A stretch of DNA of 9,760 nt from JACMLD01 sp040007355 (GTDB lineage Bacteria > Bacteroidota > Bacteroidia > Chitinophagales > Chitinophagaceae), in contig JBDTVE010000259.1 in the NCBI GenBank assembly GCA_040007355.1, forward strand, positions 1 to 9,760, read 5' to 3'. The notes beneath the pieces are model-generated. The model was not told where the DNA came from. It did not search any database and saw nothing but the letters and a program-made list of their open reading frames with translations. Numbering within the stretch: position 1 is the first letter of the stretch; every line of letters starts with the position of its first letter. Shown here piece by piece: positions 1 to 6,159 of the stretch. A program made the translations under genes and the position numbers.

Positions 1-381
1 TGGTGGCTGCAACCGGAGTACAATTTTATGCGGAGAAACGGGGCCGACAAAAGCACGGAGAGATCTATCAACTGGATTACCGCTCGGTTCCCTACTGCTG
101 AATTATAAGATCGCCCCGGTGTTTTCTGTCTTGGCAGGGTCACAGGCAAAAATATTGATCCAGGCAAGATCGACGTATAACGGTAACAACACCAATATTA
201 TACATCATACGGAAGAACGCAGCCTCGGCTTTACGGTGGGCCAGGAATTGGATATAAAAAAGATGTTTTTTCTTTCAGTCCGCTACCTGCAGGGGTTTAA
301 TCCTATTGGCATCGGGCAGCGGTCGAACCTGAAAGCATTCAAATAGCAGGCGGCCAGCCTAACAGCCGGGTCGGGTTCTGA
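1..381 (+). pseudogene. Frameshifted 3' part of an outer-membrane beta-barrel (PorT-like) gene
   Basis: The gene enters from the left edge. Frame starting at base 3 reads VAATGVQFYAEK, then GEIYQLDYRSVP, and hits TGA at 99-101. The protein sense continues without a gap in the frame of base 92: LLLNYKIAPVFSVLAGSQ, later GFTVGQELDIKKMFF and GIGQRSNLKAFK, stopping at TAG 344-346. Joining the two requires one extra C in the CCC run at 90-92, so a one-base deletion (or sequencing error) is the simplest explanation. Alternating short strands, the 'P-L-L-L-x-Y' strand and the 'GIGQRSN' turn are typical of Bacteroidota porin-family barrels. After the TAG, the same frame gives QAASLTAG, and the third frame ends in RVGF at TGA 379-381. 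A terminal Phe is what a barrel should have, so the 3' end may be damaged too. The barrel identity is fairly secure. Whether it is a true pseudogene depends on read accuracy. Confidence 0.6.
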
Positions 382-461
382 AGCATCCGGACCGTTATAT
401 GGATTTGCAACAATGGTTGTATAGAGTCGGTAAACAATACGGGGGAGGCGGTTATCACAAT

Positions 462-488
462 AAAAAAAGGGAACCATCAGTTCCCCTT
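462..488 (-). terminator. Intrinsic terminator of the rplM-rpsI-rpsB-tsf operon
   Basis: Read on the minus strand, GGGAAC, loop TGATG, GTTCCC forms a perfect 6-bp stem (extended by two A-U pairs past a one-base bulge), followed directly by seven T residues and then ATT. It begins about 24 bases after the tsf stop codon. The hairpin plus U-tract is a textbook rho-independent terminator. On the plus strand the hairpin has no comparable T run, so it acts mainly on the minus-strand operon. Confidence 0.8.
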
Positions 489-511
489 CTGTTATATTCA
501 GTTGAGCCCGG

Positions 512-1345
512 TTAACCTAGTGCCACTCTTTTGAATTCCGTAACGGTAATACCCGATTCTTTCAGATAATCACCCACTGATTTACCCGCATCTTTTACAA
601 AAGCCTGTGCCAGCAGGGTTTGCTCTTTAAAGAAAGCGCCCATTTTACCCTCCGCTATTTTAGCCAGCATCTCGTCTGGTTTTCCAGCCATCTTGGGATC
701 CTGTTTCATCAACTCAACAATGATATCTTTTTCACGCGCAATGGTAGCCGCAGGTACAGAAGCTGCATCCACCGCAACAGGGTTCATGGCGGCAATCTGC
801 ATGGCCACATCCTTACCGGTTTCTTTTGCTTCCTTGTTCAACCCCACCAGTACGCCCATGCGGTAAGAGCCGTGTATATAAGCCGCCACATACGGCGCAT
901 CTACCCGTTCAAATTTATTGATCCCGATCTTTTCACCGATAGCAGCCAGTTTATCATTGATAAGTTCTGCTATCTTAACCCCTTTAATACTTACTTCATT
1001 TAATTCTTCCACCGTTTTTACGTTGGCGGCAATGGCTGCATCCGCGATGCTTTGCGTGAAAGCAACAAATTCCGCATTCTTACTTACAAAATCCGTTTCA
1101 CAGCTAACGCAAATGATCAGGCCAGTTTTATTGTCGGCCGTTGTCTGCGCAATTACTACCCCTTCTTTTGCTTCACGGTCGCTGCGTTTAGCGGCCACTT
1201 TCTGGCCCTGTTTACGCAGCCAGTCAATGGCGGCTTCAAAATCGCCGTTTGTTTCTGTTAATGCTTTCCGGCAATCCATCATGCCGGCACCGGTCATCTG
1301 GCGCAGCTTATTAATATCCTGCGCACTTATTGTTACTGTTGACAT
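512..1345 (-). CDS. tsf: Translation elongation factor Ts (EF-Ts)
   Basis: EF-Ts is the cytoplasmic nucleotide exchange factor that releases GDP from EF-Tu. The 277-residue product is a normal length for the family. The N-terminal UBA-like region carries the first family signature (residues 14-29, LRQMTGAGMMDCRKAL). The second, CETDFVSKN (82-90), contains the Asp-Phe pair that inserts into EF-Tu. Two core dimerisation-type subdomains follow, and a C-terminal module ends KEQTLLAQAF...VTEFKRVALG. The frame stays open upstream to 1435, but the extra 30 residues have no family resemblance, and ATG 1345 gives the expected MSTVTISAQDINKLR start. It is the last gene of the operon, 159 bases after rpsB, and is followed by a strong terminator. 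No separate promoter of the TAnnTTTG type is obvious in the gap. Confidence 0.97.
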   Translation of the reverse strand: MSTVTISAQDINKLRQMTGAGMMDCRKALTETNGDFEAAIDWLRKQGQKVAAKRSDREAKEGVVIAQTTADNKTGLIICVSCETDFVSKNAEFVAFTQSIADAAIAANVKTVEELNEVSIKGVKIAELINDKLAAIGEKIGINKFERVDAPYVAAYIHGSYRMGVLVGLNKEAKETGKDVAMQIAAMNPVAVDAASVPAATIAREKDIIVELMKQDPKMAGKPDEMLAKIAEGKMGAFFKEQTLLAQAFVKDAGKSVGDYLKESGITVTEFKRVALG

Positions 1346-1397
1346 GCTATATTTTTTTACACTGGTTTTCAGGAATACATTCAGGAACTGAACCTGT

Positions 1398-1416
1398 TTC
1401 CGTGATACGCACGGAA
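1398..1416 (-). other. Perfect hairpin in the rpsB-tsf intergenic region
   Basis: The minus-strand RNA can form UUCCGUG, loop CGUAU, CACGGAA: a perfect 7-bp stem with a 5-base loop. No U tract follows, so it is not an intrinsic terminator. Just downstream, TTCAG-ttc-CTGAA forms a second small hairpin, and another CTGAA a few bases later could compete for the same TTCAG. The whole 1346-1504 gap is otherwise non-coding. A role in adjusting tsf output relative to rpsB, or in RNA processing, is possible but is only inference. Confidence 0.4.
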
Positions 1417-1504
1417 TGGTTGCATGTGCGCTCATCCGGGAGAATAGTTACACGCCCCATTCAGGCAGACAAGTGTAAAGACGCCCCTTGAAGCGGAAAA
1501 GATT

Positions 1505-2413
1505 TTAGCGTCCGCCACCTGGTCTCCGGTTACCACCGCCACCCGGGCCGCCCACGCGGCGCTTTCCGGGACCGCCCGGACCGCCGGGTCCGCCACCGCT
1601 GTTACTACTGCGGGTTCTGCCGCCACGGTTACCTTCCGCATCGGCTTCCGCCTGCAGACGAGACGCTTTCCTTTCTTTCTCATCATCGGTCAGTTCTTCC
1701 ACTTCTTCATCTTTGGCCGCCTGGCGCTCGGTTAATCCTTCAGAAATAGCAGCAGCAATATAATTAACAATAATTGCTATAGACTTGGTAGCATCGTCGT
1801 TGGAAGGAATGGCGTAATCAACCTTATTGGGGTCGCAGTTGGTATCTACCATTCCAAAAGTGAGGATGCCAAGGCGTTTTGCCTCTGCCAGCGCAATGTG
1901 CTCGTGGCCGATATCTATCAGGAACAAGGCTGCTGGCACACGACCCAGTTGCGCAATCCCACCCAATACTTTCTCCATCTTTTCCTTATCGCGTGTAAGC
2001 GTAAGGCGTTCCTTCTTGGTAATGCTTTCCAGCGTACCATCAGTCAGCATTTTTTCAATGCTTAGCATTTTCTTTACGCTTTTGCGCACGGTATTAAAAT
2101 TAGTGAGCATGCCACCCAGCCAGCGCTCTGTTACAAAAGGCATGTTTATTTTTTTGGCACTTTCCGTTACAATTTCCTTAGCCTGTTTTTTTGTTCCTAC
2201 AAACATGATCTTTTTACCGCTGCGGGCAATCTGTTTCAGGATGCCCGATACTTCCTGCAGGCTTTCGGTGGTTCTGTTCAGGTCAATAATATGGATGCCT
2301 TTTTTTTCAGCAAAGATGTAAGGCAGCATCTTGGGGTTCCACTTCTTGCGCAGGTGGCCAAAATGCACGCCAGCGTCCAGTAATTGCTGTTGTAATGAAG
2401 TGTTGTTTTCCAT
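1505..2413 (-). CDS. rpsB: 30S ribosomal protein S2 with Gly/Arg-rich C-terminal tail
   Basis: S2 sits on the back of the 30S subunit between head and body. Family landmarks are clear: LLDAGVHFGHLRKKWNPKM (11-29), IHIIDLNRT (40-48), FVGTKKQAKE (71-80), ERWLGGMLTNF (96-106), the charged coiled-coil hairpin around 108-150, and PAALFLIDIGHEHIALAEA (160-178) leading to AIPSNDDATKSI (201-212). The standard fold ends near residue 230. An acidic/charged linker follows (235-260), then a 42-residue tail (261-302) in which 20 residues are Gly and 8 are Arg, with no acidic residues, arranged as GGPGG and RR clusters. Total length of 302 exceeds the roughly 240-260 usual for S2. It is transcribed after rpsI, with 107 bases between them holding a leader-like hairpin. 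Confidence 0.97.
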   Translation of the reverse strand: MENNTSLQQQLLDAGVHFGHLRKKWNPKMLPYIFAEKKGIHIIDLNRTTESLQEVSGILKQIARSGKKIMFVGTKKQAKEIVTESAKKINMPFVTERWLGGMLTNFNTVRKSVKKMLSIEKMLTDGTLESITKKERLTLTRDKEKMEKVLGGIAQLGRVPAALFLIDIGHEHIALAEAKRLGILTFGMVDTNCDPNKVDYAIPSNDDATKSIAIIVNYIAAAISEGLTERQAAKDEEVEELTDDEKERKASRLQAEADAEGNRGGRTRSSNSGGGPGGPGGPGKRRVGGPGGGGNRRPGGGR

Positions 2414-2431
2414 TTTTATTTTTTAACTTTT

Positions 2432-2455
2432 AGCTATCGGCTCCGGCCTTTAGCT
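2432..2455 (-). promoter_or_regulatory. Candidate structured leader just upstream of rpsB
   Basis: In the mRNA sense: AGCUA, AA, GGC, loop CGGA, GCC, GA, UAGCU. That is two perfect stems (5 bp and 3 bp) separated by a symmetric 2x2 internal loop, ending 18 bases before the rpsB start codon. S2 is known to repress its own mRNA through the rpsB leader in gammaproteobacteria. Whether this hairpin does the same here is inference. A second GC-rich stem (GTCAGCG/CGCTGGC, one G-U pair) lies further upstream, right after the rpsI stop. Confidence 0.4.
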
Positions 2456-2520
2456 GTTTTATAAATGATGATTGTTTGCCACGGCCCGCCAGCGAAACGC
2501 TGACAACCGGCGACTATATA

Positions 2521-2910
2521 TTAACGTTTGCTGAACTGGAAGCTTCTGCGGGCTTTCTTACGGCCTGGTTTCTTACGTTCTACCACCCTTGGATCGCGGT
2601 GCAACAAACCGGCTGCTTTCAGCTGCGGGCGAAACTCGGGGTTTACTTCCAGCAGGGCGCGGGCAATGCCCAGCTTGGCGGCCTCGGCCTGGCCTTTAAC
2701 ACCGCCGCCTGTTGCATTGATAACCACATCAAATTTATCTGATGCCTCAATGGTCTTTAATGGCAGTTCTACCTGGTTTTGCAGGTATACCAGTGGAAAA
2801 TAGGTTTTGTAATCCTTATCATTAATGGTCACCTTGCCTTCACCCTTTGTAATAAATACACGGGTAACAGCGGCTTTACGGCGACCTACGGCATTTTTTT
2901 GCTTTTCCAT
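2521..2910 (-). CDS. rpsI: 30S ribosomal protein S9
   Basis: S9 binds the 30S head, and its basic C-terminal tail reaches the P-site tRNA anticodon loop. The 129-residue product has the normal length. It starts KNAVGRRKAAVTRVF (5-19), has the family signature GGGVKGQAEAAKLGIARAL (68-86), then LLHRDPRVVERKKPGRKKAR (102-121), and ends in FSKR; the final Lys-Arg is the conserved tRNA-contacting tip. It follows rplM by 26 bases, so the two are co-transcribed as in most bacteria. Between its stop and rpsB lie 107 bases of structured non-coding sequence and no obvious promoter. Confidence 0.98.
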   Translation of the reverse strand: MEKQKNAVGRRKAAVTRVFITKGEGKVTINDKDYKTYFPLVYLQNQVELPLKTIEASDKFDVVINATGGGVKGQAEAAKLGIARALLEVNPEFRPQLKAAGLLHRDPRVVERKKPGRKKARRSFQFSKR

Positions 2911-2936
2911 TTATAGTTTGAATTTGGAATGTAGAA

Positions 2937-3380
2937 TTAGAATGTCAGTTGTTTTGGTTGCTGTGCAGTATGCGGATGACTGGCGTTCGCATATACAAAA
3001 AGTTTTTTGTACATCTGCCGTCCCAACCGATTCTTGGGCAACATGCCTTTGATGGCTCTCTCCAGAACAACCTCCGGACGACGTCTTAATAAATCCTGCG
3101 CTGCTTCTTTCCGTAAACCTCCCGGGTAACCGCTAAAGTTCTGGTATACTTTAGCCTCGGCCTTATTACCGGTAAAAACTACTTTGTCTGCATTAACGAT
3201 AACCACAAAATCGCCGCAGTCTACATGGGGTGTAAAATAGGCTTTGTTCTTACCCCGCAAAACGGCGGCAATCCTTGCGCTCACGCGTCCTACGGTTTGA
3301 TTAGTACCGTCTACAACATACCAGTCACGTTGCACGGTAGCCGCATTTGCATGTTTTGTAGTGAAATGTAATTTGCTCAT
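2937..3380 (-). CDS. rplM: 50S ribosomal protein L13
   Basis: L13 is an early-assembling large-subunit protein. The 147-residue product (about 142 in E. coli) has the characteristic start ...RDWYVVDGTNQTVGRVSARIA (18-38), LRGKNKAYFTPHVDCGDFVV (41-60), and the signature GMLPKNRLGRQMYKKLFVYA (112-131), ending in a short polar tail. The open frame extends upstream to 3479, but those residues overlap the promoter and have no family match, so ATG 3380 is chosen. This is the first gene of the rplM-rpsI-rpsB-tsf operon. A promoter and a leader hairpin lie directly upstream. Confidence 0.97.
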   Translation of the reverse strand: MSKLHFTTKHANAATVQRDWYVVDGTNQTVGRVSARIAAVLRGKNKAYFTPHVDCGDFVVIVNADKVVFTGNKAEAKVYQNFSGYPGGLRKEAAQDLLRRRPEVVLERAIKGMLPKNRLGRQMYKKLFVYANASHPHTAQQPKQLTF

Positions 3381-3400
3381 TGTTTTCTGTTTTTTATGAA

Positions 3401-3422
3401 GGCTGGCGCTATCCCGCAGGCC
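3401..3422 (-). promoter_or_regulatory. Candidate L13 leader hairpin
   Basis: In the mRNA sense: GGC, CU, GCG, loop GGAUAG, CGC, CA, GCC. Two 3-bp G-C stems are separated by a symmetric 2x2 internal loop. It sits about 20 bases before the rplM start and roughly 10 bases after the likely transcription start. Autoregulatory L13 leaders are known in other phyla. This assignment is inference from position and structure only. Confidence 0.35.
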
Positions 3423-3438
3423 ATAATTTTTAGGACTG

Positions 3439-3470
3439 CGAAGGTAAGGGCCTGAAACAGAACAAACCAA
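3439..3470 (-). promoter_or_regulatory. Promoter of the rplM operon (Bacteroidota type)
   Basis: On the minus strand TACCTTCG (3446 down to 3439) matches the Bacteroidota -7 element TAnnTTTG at seven of eight positions, with one T to C change. Upstream, TTG occurs in TTTG at 3466-3463 (16-base spacer) and in TTGG at 3470-3467 (TTG itself 21 bases away); either could serve as the -33 element. The implied start near 3432-3435 gives a leader of about 50 bases. Confidence 0.6.
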
Positions 3471-3513
3471 GAAAAGCAAGGTATTTTATCCGACCACCCG
3501 TATAAGTAATTGA

Positions 3514-3661
3514 TTGTCAATAAAAATTATGACTCATAAAATTTGTACTCCTAGCCGCCCTGTTCTCCGGCATCCTTTTGATTGTTTTTTATTGCTCCCG
3601 GGCCGGCCCCGTGTTGTTCCCCTGCCGCCGCTCGCTAATCCATTTCAGCGCTTTATATTTA
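3514..3661 (+). promoter_or_regulatory. Divergent intergenic region with two weak promoter candidates
   Basis: Between the rplM promoter and the HD hydrolase there is no convincing gene. Candidate 1 is TTG at 3514-3516, a 20-base gap, then TAAAATTTG at 3537-3545, which has one base too many in the spacer of the -7 box. Candidate 2 is TATATTTA at 3654-3661, seven of eight matches to TAnnTTTG but with no clear -33 element. Both point rightward toward the HD hydrolase gene. Confidence 0.3.
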
Positions 3662-3735
3662 TGCCTAAATTCAAACCTATGTCGCATCTTCTTGACCGAA
3701 CTGTTTTTGGCAATCCTGACAATGCCGGCCATAAC

Positions 3736-4278
3736 ATGACATTAGAAGAAGCTCATCGTTTACTACGCGAATGGGTACCCAATGAACGCCTGCAACTGCA
3801 TATGAAACAGGTGGCGGCACTCATGAAAGCGTGGGCCATTGAAAAAGAGGGGGCAGACGAAAAAACCGCTTTAAAATGGGAGCTGGCCGGCCTTCTGCAT
3901 GACGCCGACTGGGAACGGTATCCCCAGGACCATTGCCGGGTGATAATAGAAAAGCTGGAGTCAATGGATACAGACCCGGATATCATTCAGTGTATTGCCT
4001 CGCACGGACCGCGGTATTTTGGGGTGGAACCGGTTAGCCCGATGGATAGAATGATCTATGCCTTTGATGAGTTGTCGGGGTTTGTACACGCCGCCACCCT
4101 GGTACGTCCCCTGAAATATGAAGGGATGGATGCCAAAAGCGTTCTTAAAAAATTAAAAACACCGGGTTTTGCCGCGCAGGTAAACAGGCAGGATATTGCC
4201 GATGCCCTGTCGCGCATTGAAACACCGCTGGAAACACTCATTGAATTTGTAATAACCCACCAGCAGCCCGTAACCTGA
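3736..4278 (+). CDS. HD-superfamily predicted metal-dependent hydrolase
   Basis: This is a 180-residue single HD domain of the kind annotated as a predicted HD-superfamily hydrolase or HDIG-domain protein; the substrate is unknown, and relatives act on phosphate esters or nucleotides. Metal-binding residues are visible: His22 (LQLHMKQV), His55-Asp56 (AGLLHDADWERYP) and Asp111 (IYAFDELSGFVHA). His66 and His90 may also contribute. The later signature LVRPLKYEGMDAKSVLKKLK and FAAQVNRQDI are typical of this subfamily. Start choice is uncertain: ATG 3736 gives MTLEEAHRLLREW, where family proteins normally begin. In-frame ATGs at 3661 and 3679 add 25 or 19 residues without recognisable homology. 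The nth gene follows 100 bases later; no strong terminator lies between them. Confidence 0.85.
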   Translation: MTLEEAHRLLREWVPNERLQLHMKQVAALMKAWAIEKEGADEKTALKWELAGLLHDADWERYPQDHCRVIIEKLESMDTDPDIIQCIASHGPRYFGVEPVSPMDRMIYAFDELSGFVHAATLVRPLKYEGMDAKSVLKKLKTPGFAAQVNRQDIADALSRIETPLETLIEFVITHQQPVT

Positions 4279-4378
4279 TAACCGGGTGGAGCACGGGTTA
4301 CTGAAAAGCCCTGGAATACAGGAAGCACCGTACTGGGTTTAACGGCACAGGCTGTTCATCTTTTTTTATATTATTTCA

Positions 4379-5050
4379 ATGACCAGAAAAGAAAGATACC
4401 GTTTTGTAATAGACTATTTTCAAAAAAATGCACCCGATGCCGAAACGGAACTGCGTTATACGGATCCGTTTCAACTATTGATAGCCGTTATACTTTCTGC
4501 ACAATGCACAGACAAGCGGGTGAATATAACCACACCCGCTATCTTTGAAAAGTATCCCAATGCGGAAGCAATGTCCAAGGCAGGCTTTGAAGATCTCTTC
4601 CCGCTGGTTAAAAGCATTTCATACCCGAATAACAAAACCAGGCACCTGATAGCAATGGCTGGTATGGTGGTGAATGATTTTAACGGCCGCATACCCATGA
4701 CCGTGGAAGAACTGATGAAATTGCCTGGTGTGGGAAGAAAAACCGCTAACGTGATTACTTCCGTTATAGATGAACAGCCCAATATGGCGGTAGACACCCA
4801 TGTATTCCGCGTGGCGGCCAGGATCGGCTTAACCCTGCACGCAAAAACGCCGCTGGCTGCAGAAAAGCAACTGGTACAATATATTCCAGCCTCGCTGATT
4901 CATATAGCCCACCACTGGCTTATCCTGCACGGCCGTTATGTTTGTGTGGCGCGCAATCCCAAGTGCGGGCAATGCGGTTTGCGCCCCGTTTGTAAATATT
5001 ACCAGCAACAAGTATTGCCCCGCACAGTGGTAACGCCCATTAATGAATAG
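4379..5050 (+). CDS. nth: Endonuclease III, DNA glycosylase/AP lyase
   Basis: This enzyme excises oxidised pyrimidines and cleaves the resulting abasic site in base-excision repair. The 223-residue protein has the full family architecture: the helix-hairpin-helix LPGVGRKTA (115-123) with catalytic Lys121, the general catalytic Asp139 in VDTHVFRVA, and the C-terminal 4Fe-4S loop with Cys189, Cys196, Cys199 and Cys205 in the exact C-X6-C-X2-C-X5-C spacing. LSAQCTDKRVN (39-49) is the conserved N-terminal segment. All key residues are present, so it should be active. ATG 4379 gives a start right at the family N-terminus. Downstream, a T7 tract at about 5090-5096 follows only a weak stem, so termination there is doubtful. 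Confidence 0.97.
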   Translation: MTRKERYRFVIDYFQKNAPDAETELRYTDPFQLLIAVILSAQCTDKRVNITTPAIFEKYPNAEAMSKAGFEDLFPLVKSISYPNNKTRHLIAMAGMVVNDFNGRIPMTVEELMKLPGVGRKTANVITSVIDEQPNMAVDTHVFRVAARIGLTLHAKTPLAAEKQLVQYIPASLIHIAHHWLILHGRYVCVARNPKCGQCGLRPVCKYYQQQVLPRTVVTPINE

Positions 5051-5134
5051 TACGCAAATATCACAGGAGGGCATCCACTGAAAAATGGTGTTTTTTTCTG
5101 TGTTTATACCGGGATAAAAAGCAGGTGCAAAAAC

Positions 5135-5163
5135 TTGCTAACCGGTTTATAAAACATAATTTG
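5135..5163 (+). promoter_or_regulatory. Possible promoter of the DUF6089-like gene
   Basis: TTG at 5135-5137 is followed after 19 bases by TAATTTG (5157-5163), one base short of the TAnnTTTG consensus. The implied start is 10-15 bases before the ATG at 5182, a common arrangement in this phylum. The match is imperfect. The rest of the 131-base gap after nth is AT-rich and shows nothing else. Confidence 0.35.
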
Positions 5164-5181
5164 TTGCATTAAACCTTATTT

Positions 5182-6099
5182 ATGAAATGCCTGTACGGCA
5201 GCTGCCTGGTCATCGGCCAGCTGTTCTGCCAGATTCTCTGCTGCCAGGTTTATCTGTCAGACGGTAACAAAACGGAACCTGAATTATTATGGGAGCTCGG
5301 CGGCGCCGCGGGCGCCATGAACTGCCTGACAGATATTGGTGGTCATGCCGGCGCCGGTAAAAAATTTATCAAAGACATCAACTGGAACCAGGAGCAATGG
5401 TGCGGAAGCATTTTTATCAGCGCCACCTGGCACTATTTGTTTGCCCTGCAACTGGAGGCGGGCCTGGGCAGGTTGAGCGGTAGCGACCTGGTACCGGGAA
5501 ACAACACGGGGTCTGCCAGGAACCGCTATCTGCGCAATCTGAAGTTTAACACCACTATGGCCGAGCTGGCGCTGTTGTGTGAAATATACCCCCTGATGAT
5601 AACCGATAGAGACCGGGATCTGTCTTTGCTGTCGCCATACCTGATAGCTGGCGTCGGCTTTTTTAAATACACCCCCCGGGCCTGGCTAAACAATGTTTGG
5701 GTGGATCTTCGGTCATTGCATACGGAAGGGGAAGGATTTAAAGAATATCCTTCCAGCAAGCCATACGGCCCCGTTGCCTGGTGTGTGCCGGTAGGCGCGG
5801 GTATTAAATATGATGCAGGTGGATTGATAAACCTGCGTTTTGAAATACTGTACCGTTTTACCGGTACGGATTATCTGGATGATGCCAGCAGCCGGTATAT
5901 TGATCCTGTTTTGTTTGGCCGGTATTTATCACCGGCCCAAAGCCTGCTGGCCTCCCGCCTGGCCGATCGGAGTGCCGAAATTGTTCCCGGAGCTACCCAT
6001 GCTGCAAACGATTTGCGGGGCAACCCGGCAAACAGGGATGCCTATTTTACCTGCACACTCAAAGCCAGTATTGTATTGGGAAGGGTGCAGCGCAAATAA
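5182..6099 (+). CDS. DUF6089-like outer-membrane beta-barrel protein
   Basis: This is probably an outer-membrane barrel of the DUF6089 type found across Bacteroidota; its exact function is unknown. A hydrophobic N-terminus (residues 4-24) serves as a signal peptide but is unusually Cys-rich (Cys 3, 8, 16, 20, 21) and lacks a good lipobox or Ala-X-Ala site. Family-like landmarks are ELGGAAGAMNCLTDIGG (38-54), SPYLIAGVGFFKYTP (151-165), LHTEGEGFKEYP (179-190), VPVGAGIKY (202-210), FTGTDYLDDASSRY (226-239) and RGNPANRDAYFT (279-290). Amphipathic strands alternate with polar turns. It ends VLGRVQRK without a terminal aromatic residue. The arginase-like coding start lies about 60 bases after the stop, so the two may be partly co-transcribed. 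I rely on memory of motif patterns for the family name. Confidence 0.75.
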   Translation: MKCLYGSCLVIGQLFCQILCCQVYLSDGNKTEPELLWELGGAAGAMNCLTDIGGHAGAGKKFIKDINWNQEQWCGSIFISATWHYLFALQLEAGLGRLSGSDLVPGNNTGSARNRYLRNLKFNTTMAELALLCEIYPLMITDRDRDLSLLSPYLIAGVGFFKYTPRAWLNNVWVDLRSLHTEGEGFKEYPSSKPYGPVAWCVPVGAGIKYDAGGLINLRFEILYRFTGTDYLDDASSRYIDPVLFGRYLSPAQSLLASRLADRSAEIVPGATHAANDLRGNPANRDAYFTCTLKASIVLGRVQRK

Positions 6100-6134
6100 G
6101 TGGATGGCCGCGCTTTTCCTGTTGCAAATACGGC

Positions 6135-6142
6135 TAATTTTG
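6135..6142 (+). promoter_or_regulatory. TAnnTTTG -7 element before the arginase-like gene
   Basis: TAATTTTG is an exact match to the Bacteroidota -7 consensus and lies 17 bases before the chosen ATG at 6160. No TTG sits at the right distance upstream (the nearest, 6122-6124, is only 10 bases away), so the promoter is incomplete or weak. It does support ATG 6160 over the upstream GTG at 6100. Confidence 0.35.
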
Positions 6143-6159
6143 GCGCACAACTTTTGACC

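Noticed and set aside
918..1391. Plus-strand hydrophobic open frame opposite tsf
   Set aside because: It is a shadow of EF-Ts with no start context or family resemblance.
1505..1640. GC-rich Gly-codon repeats that might be a tandem repeat element
   Set aside because: The repeats are in frame with rpsB and vary in codon choice, so they are better explained as the coding sequence of its Gly/Arg tail.
1827..2321. Plus-strand open frame opposite rpsB
   Set aside because: It is antisense to S2, which is certain. The composition (Ser/Phe/Leu-rich) is what a shadow frame gives.
3536..3739. Signal-peptide-like frame reading IKFVLLAALFSGILLIVF followed by a Cys
   Set aside because: It looks like a lipoprotein leader but starts at ATA, has no usable start codon, and the rest is low-complexity. 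It could be a remnant of a decayed gene, but the evidence is too thin.
4262..4305. Short complementary segments after the HD hydrolase (TAACC and GGTTA copies)
   Set aside because: The stems are short, alternative pairings compete, and no T-tract follows. I do not call a terminator.
5065..5100. T7 tract after nth as a terminator
   Set aside because: Only a 3-bp or A-U stem precedes the T run, too weak to support an intrinsic terminator.
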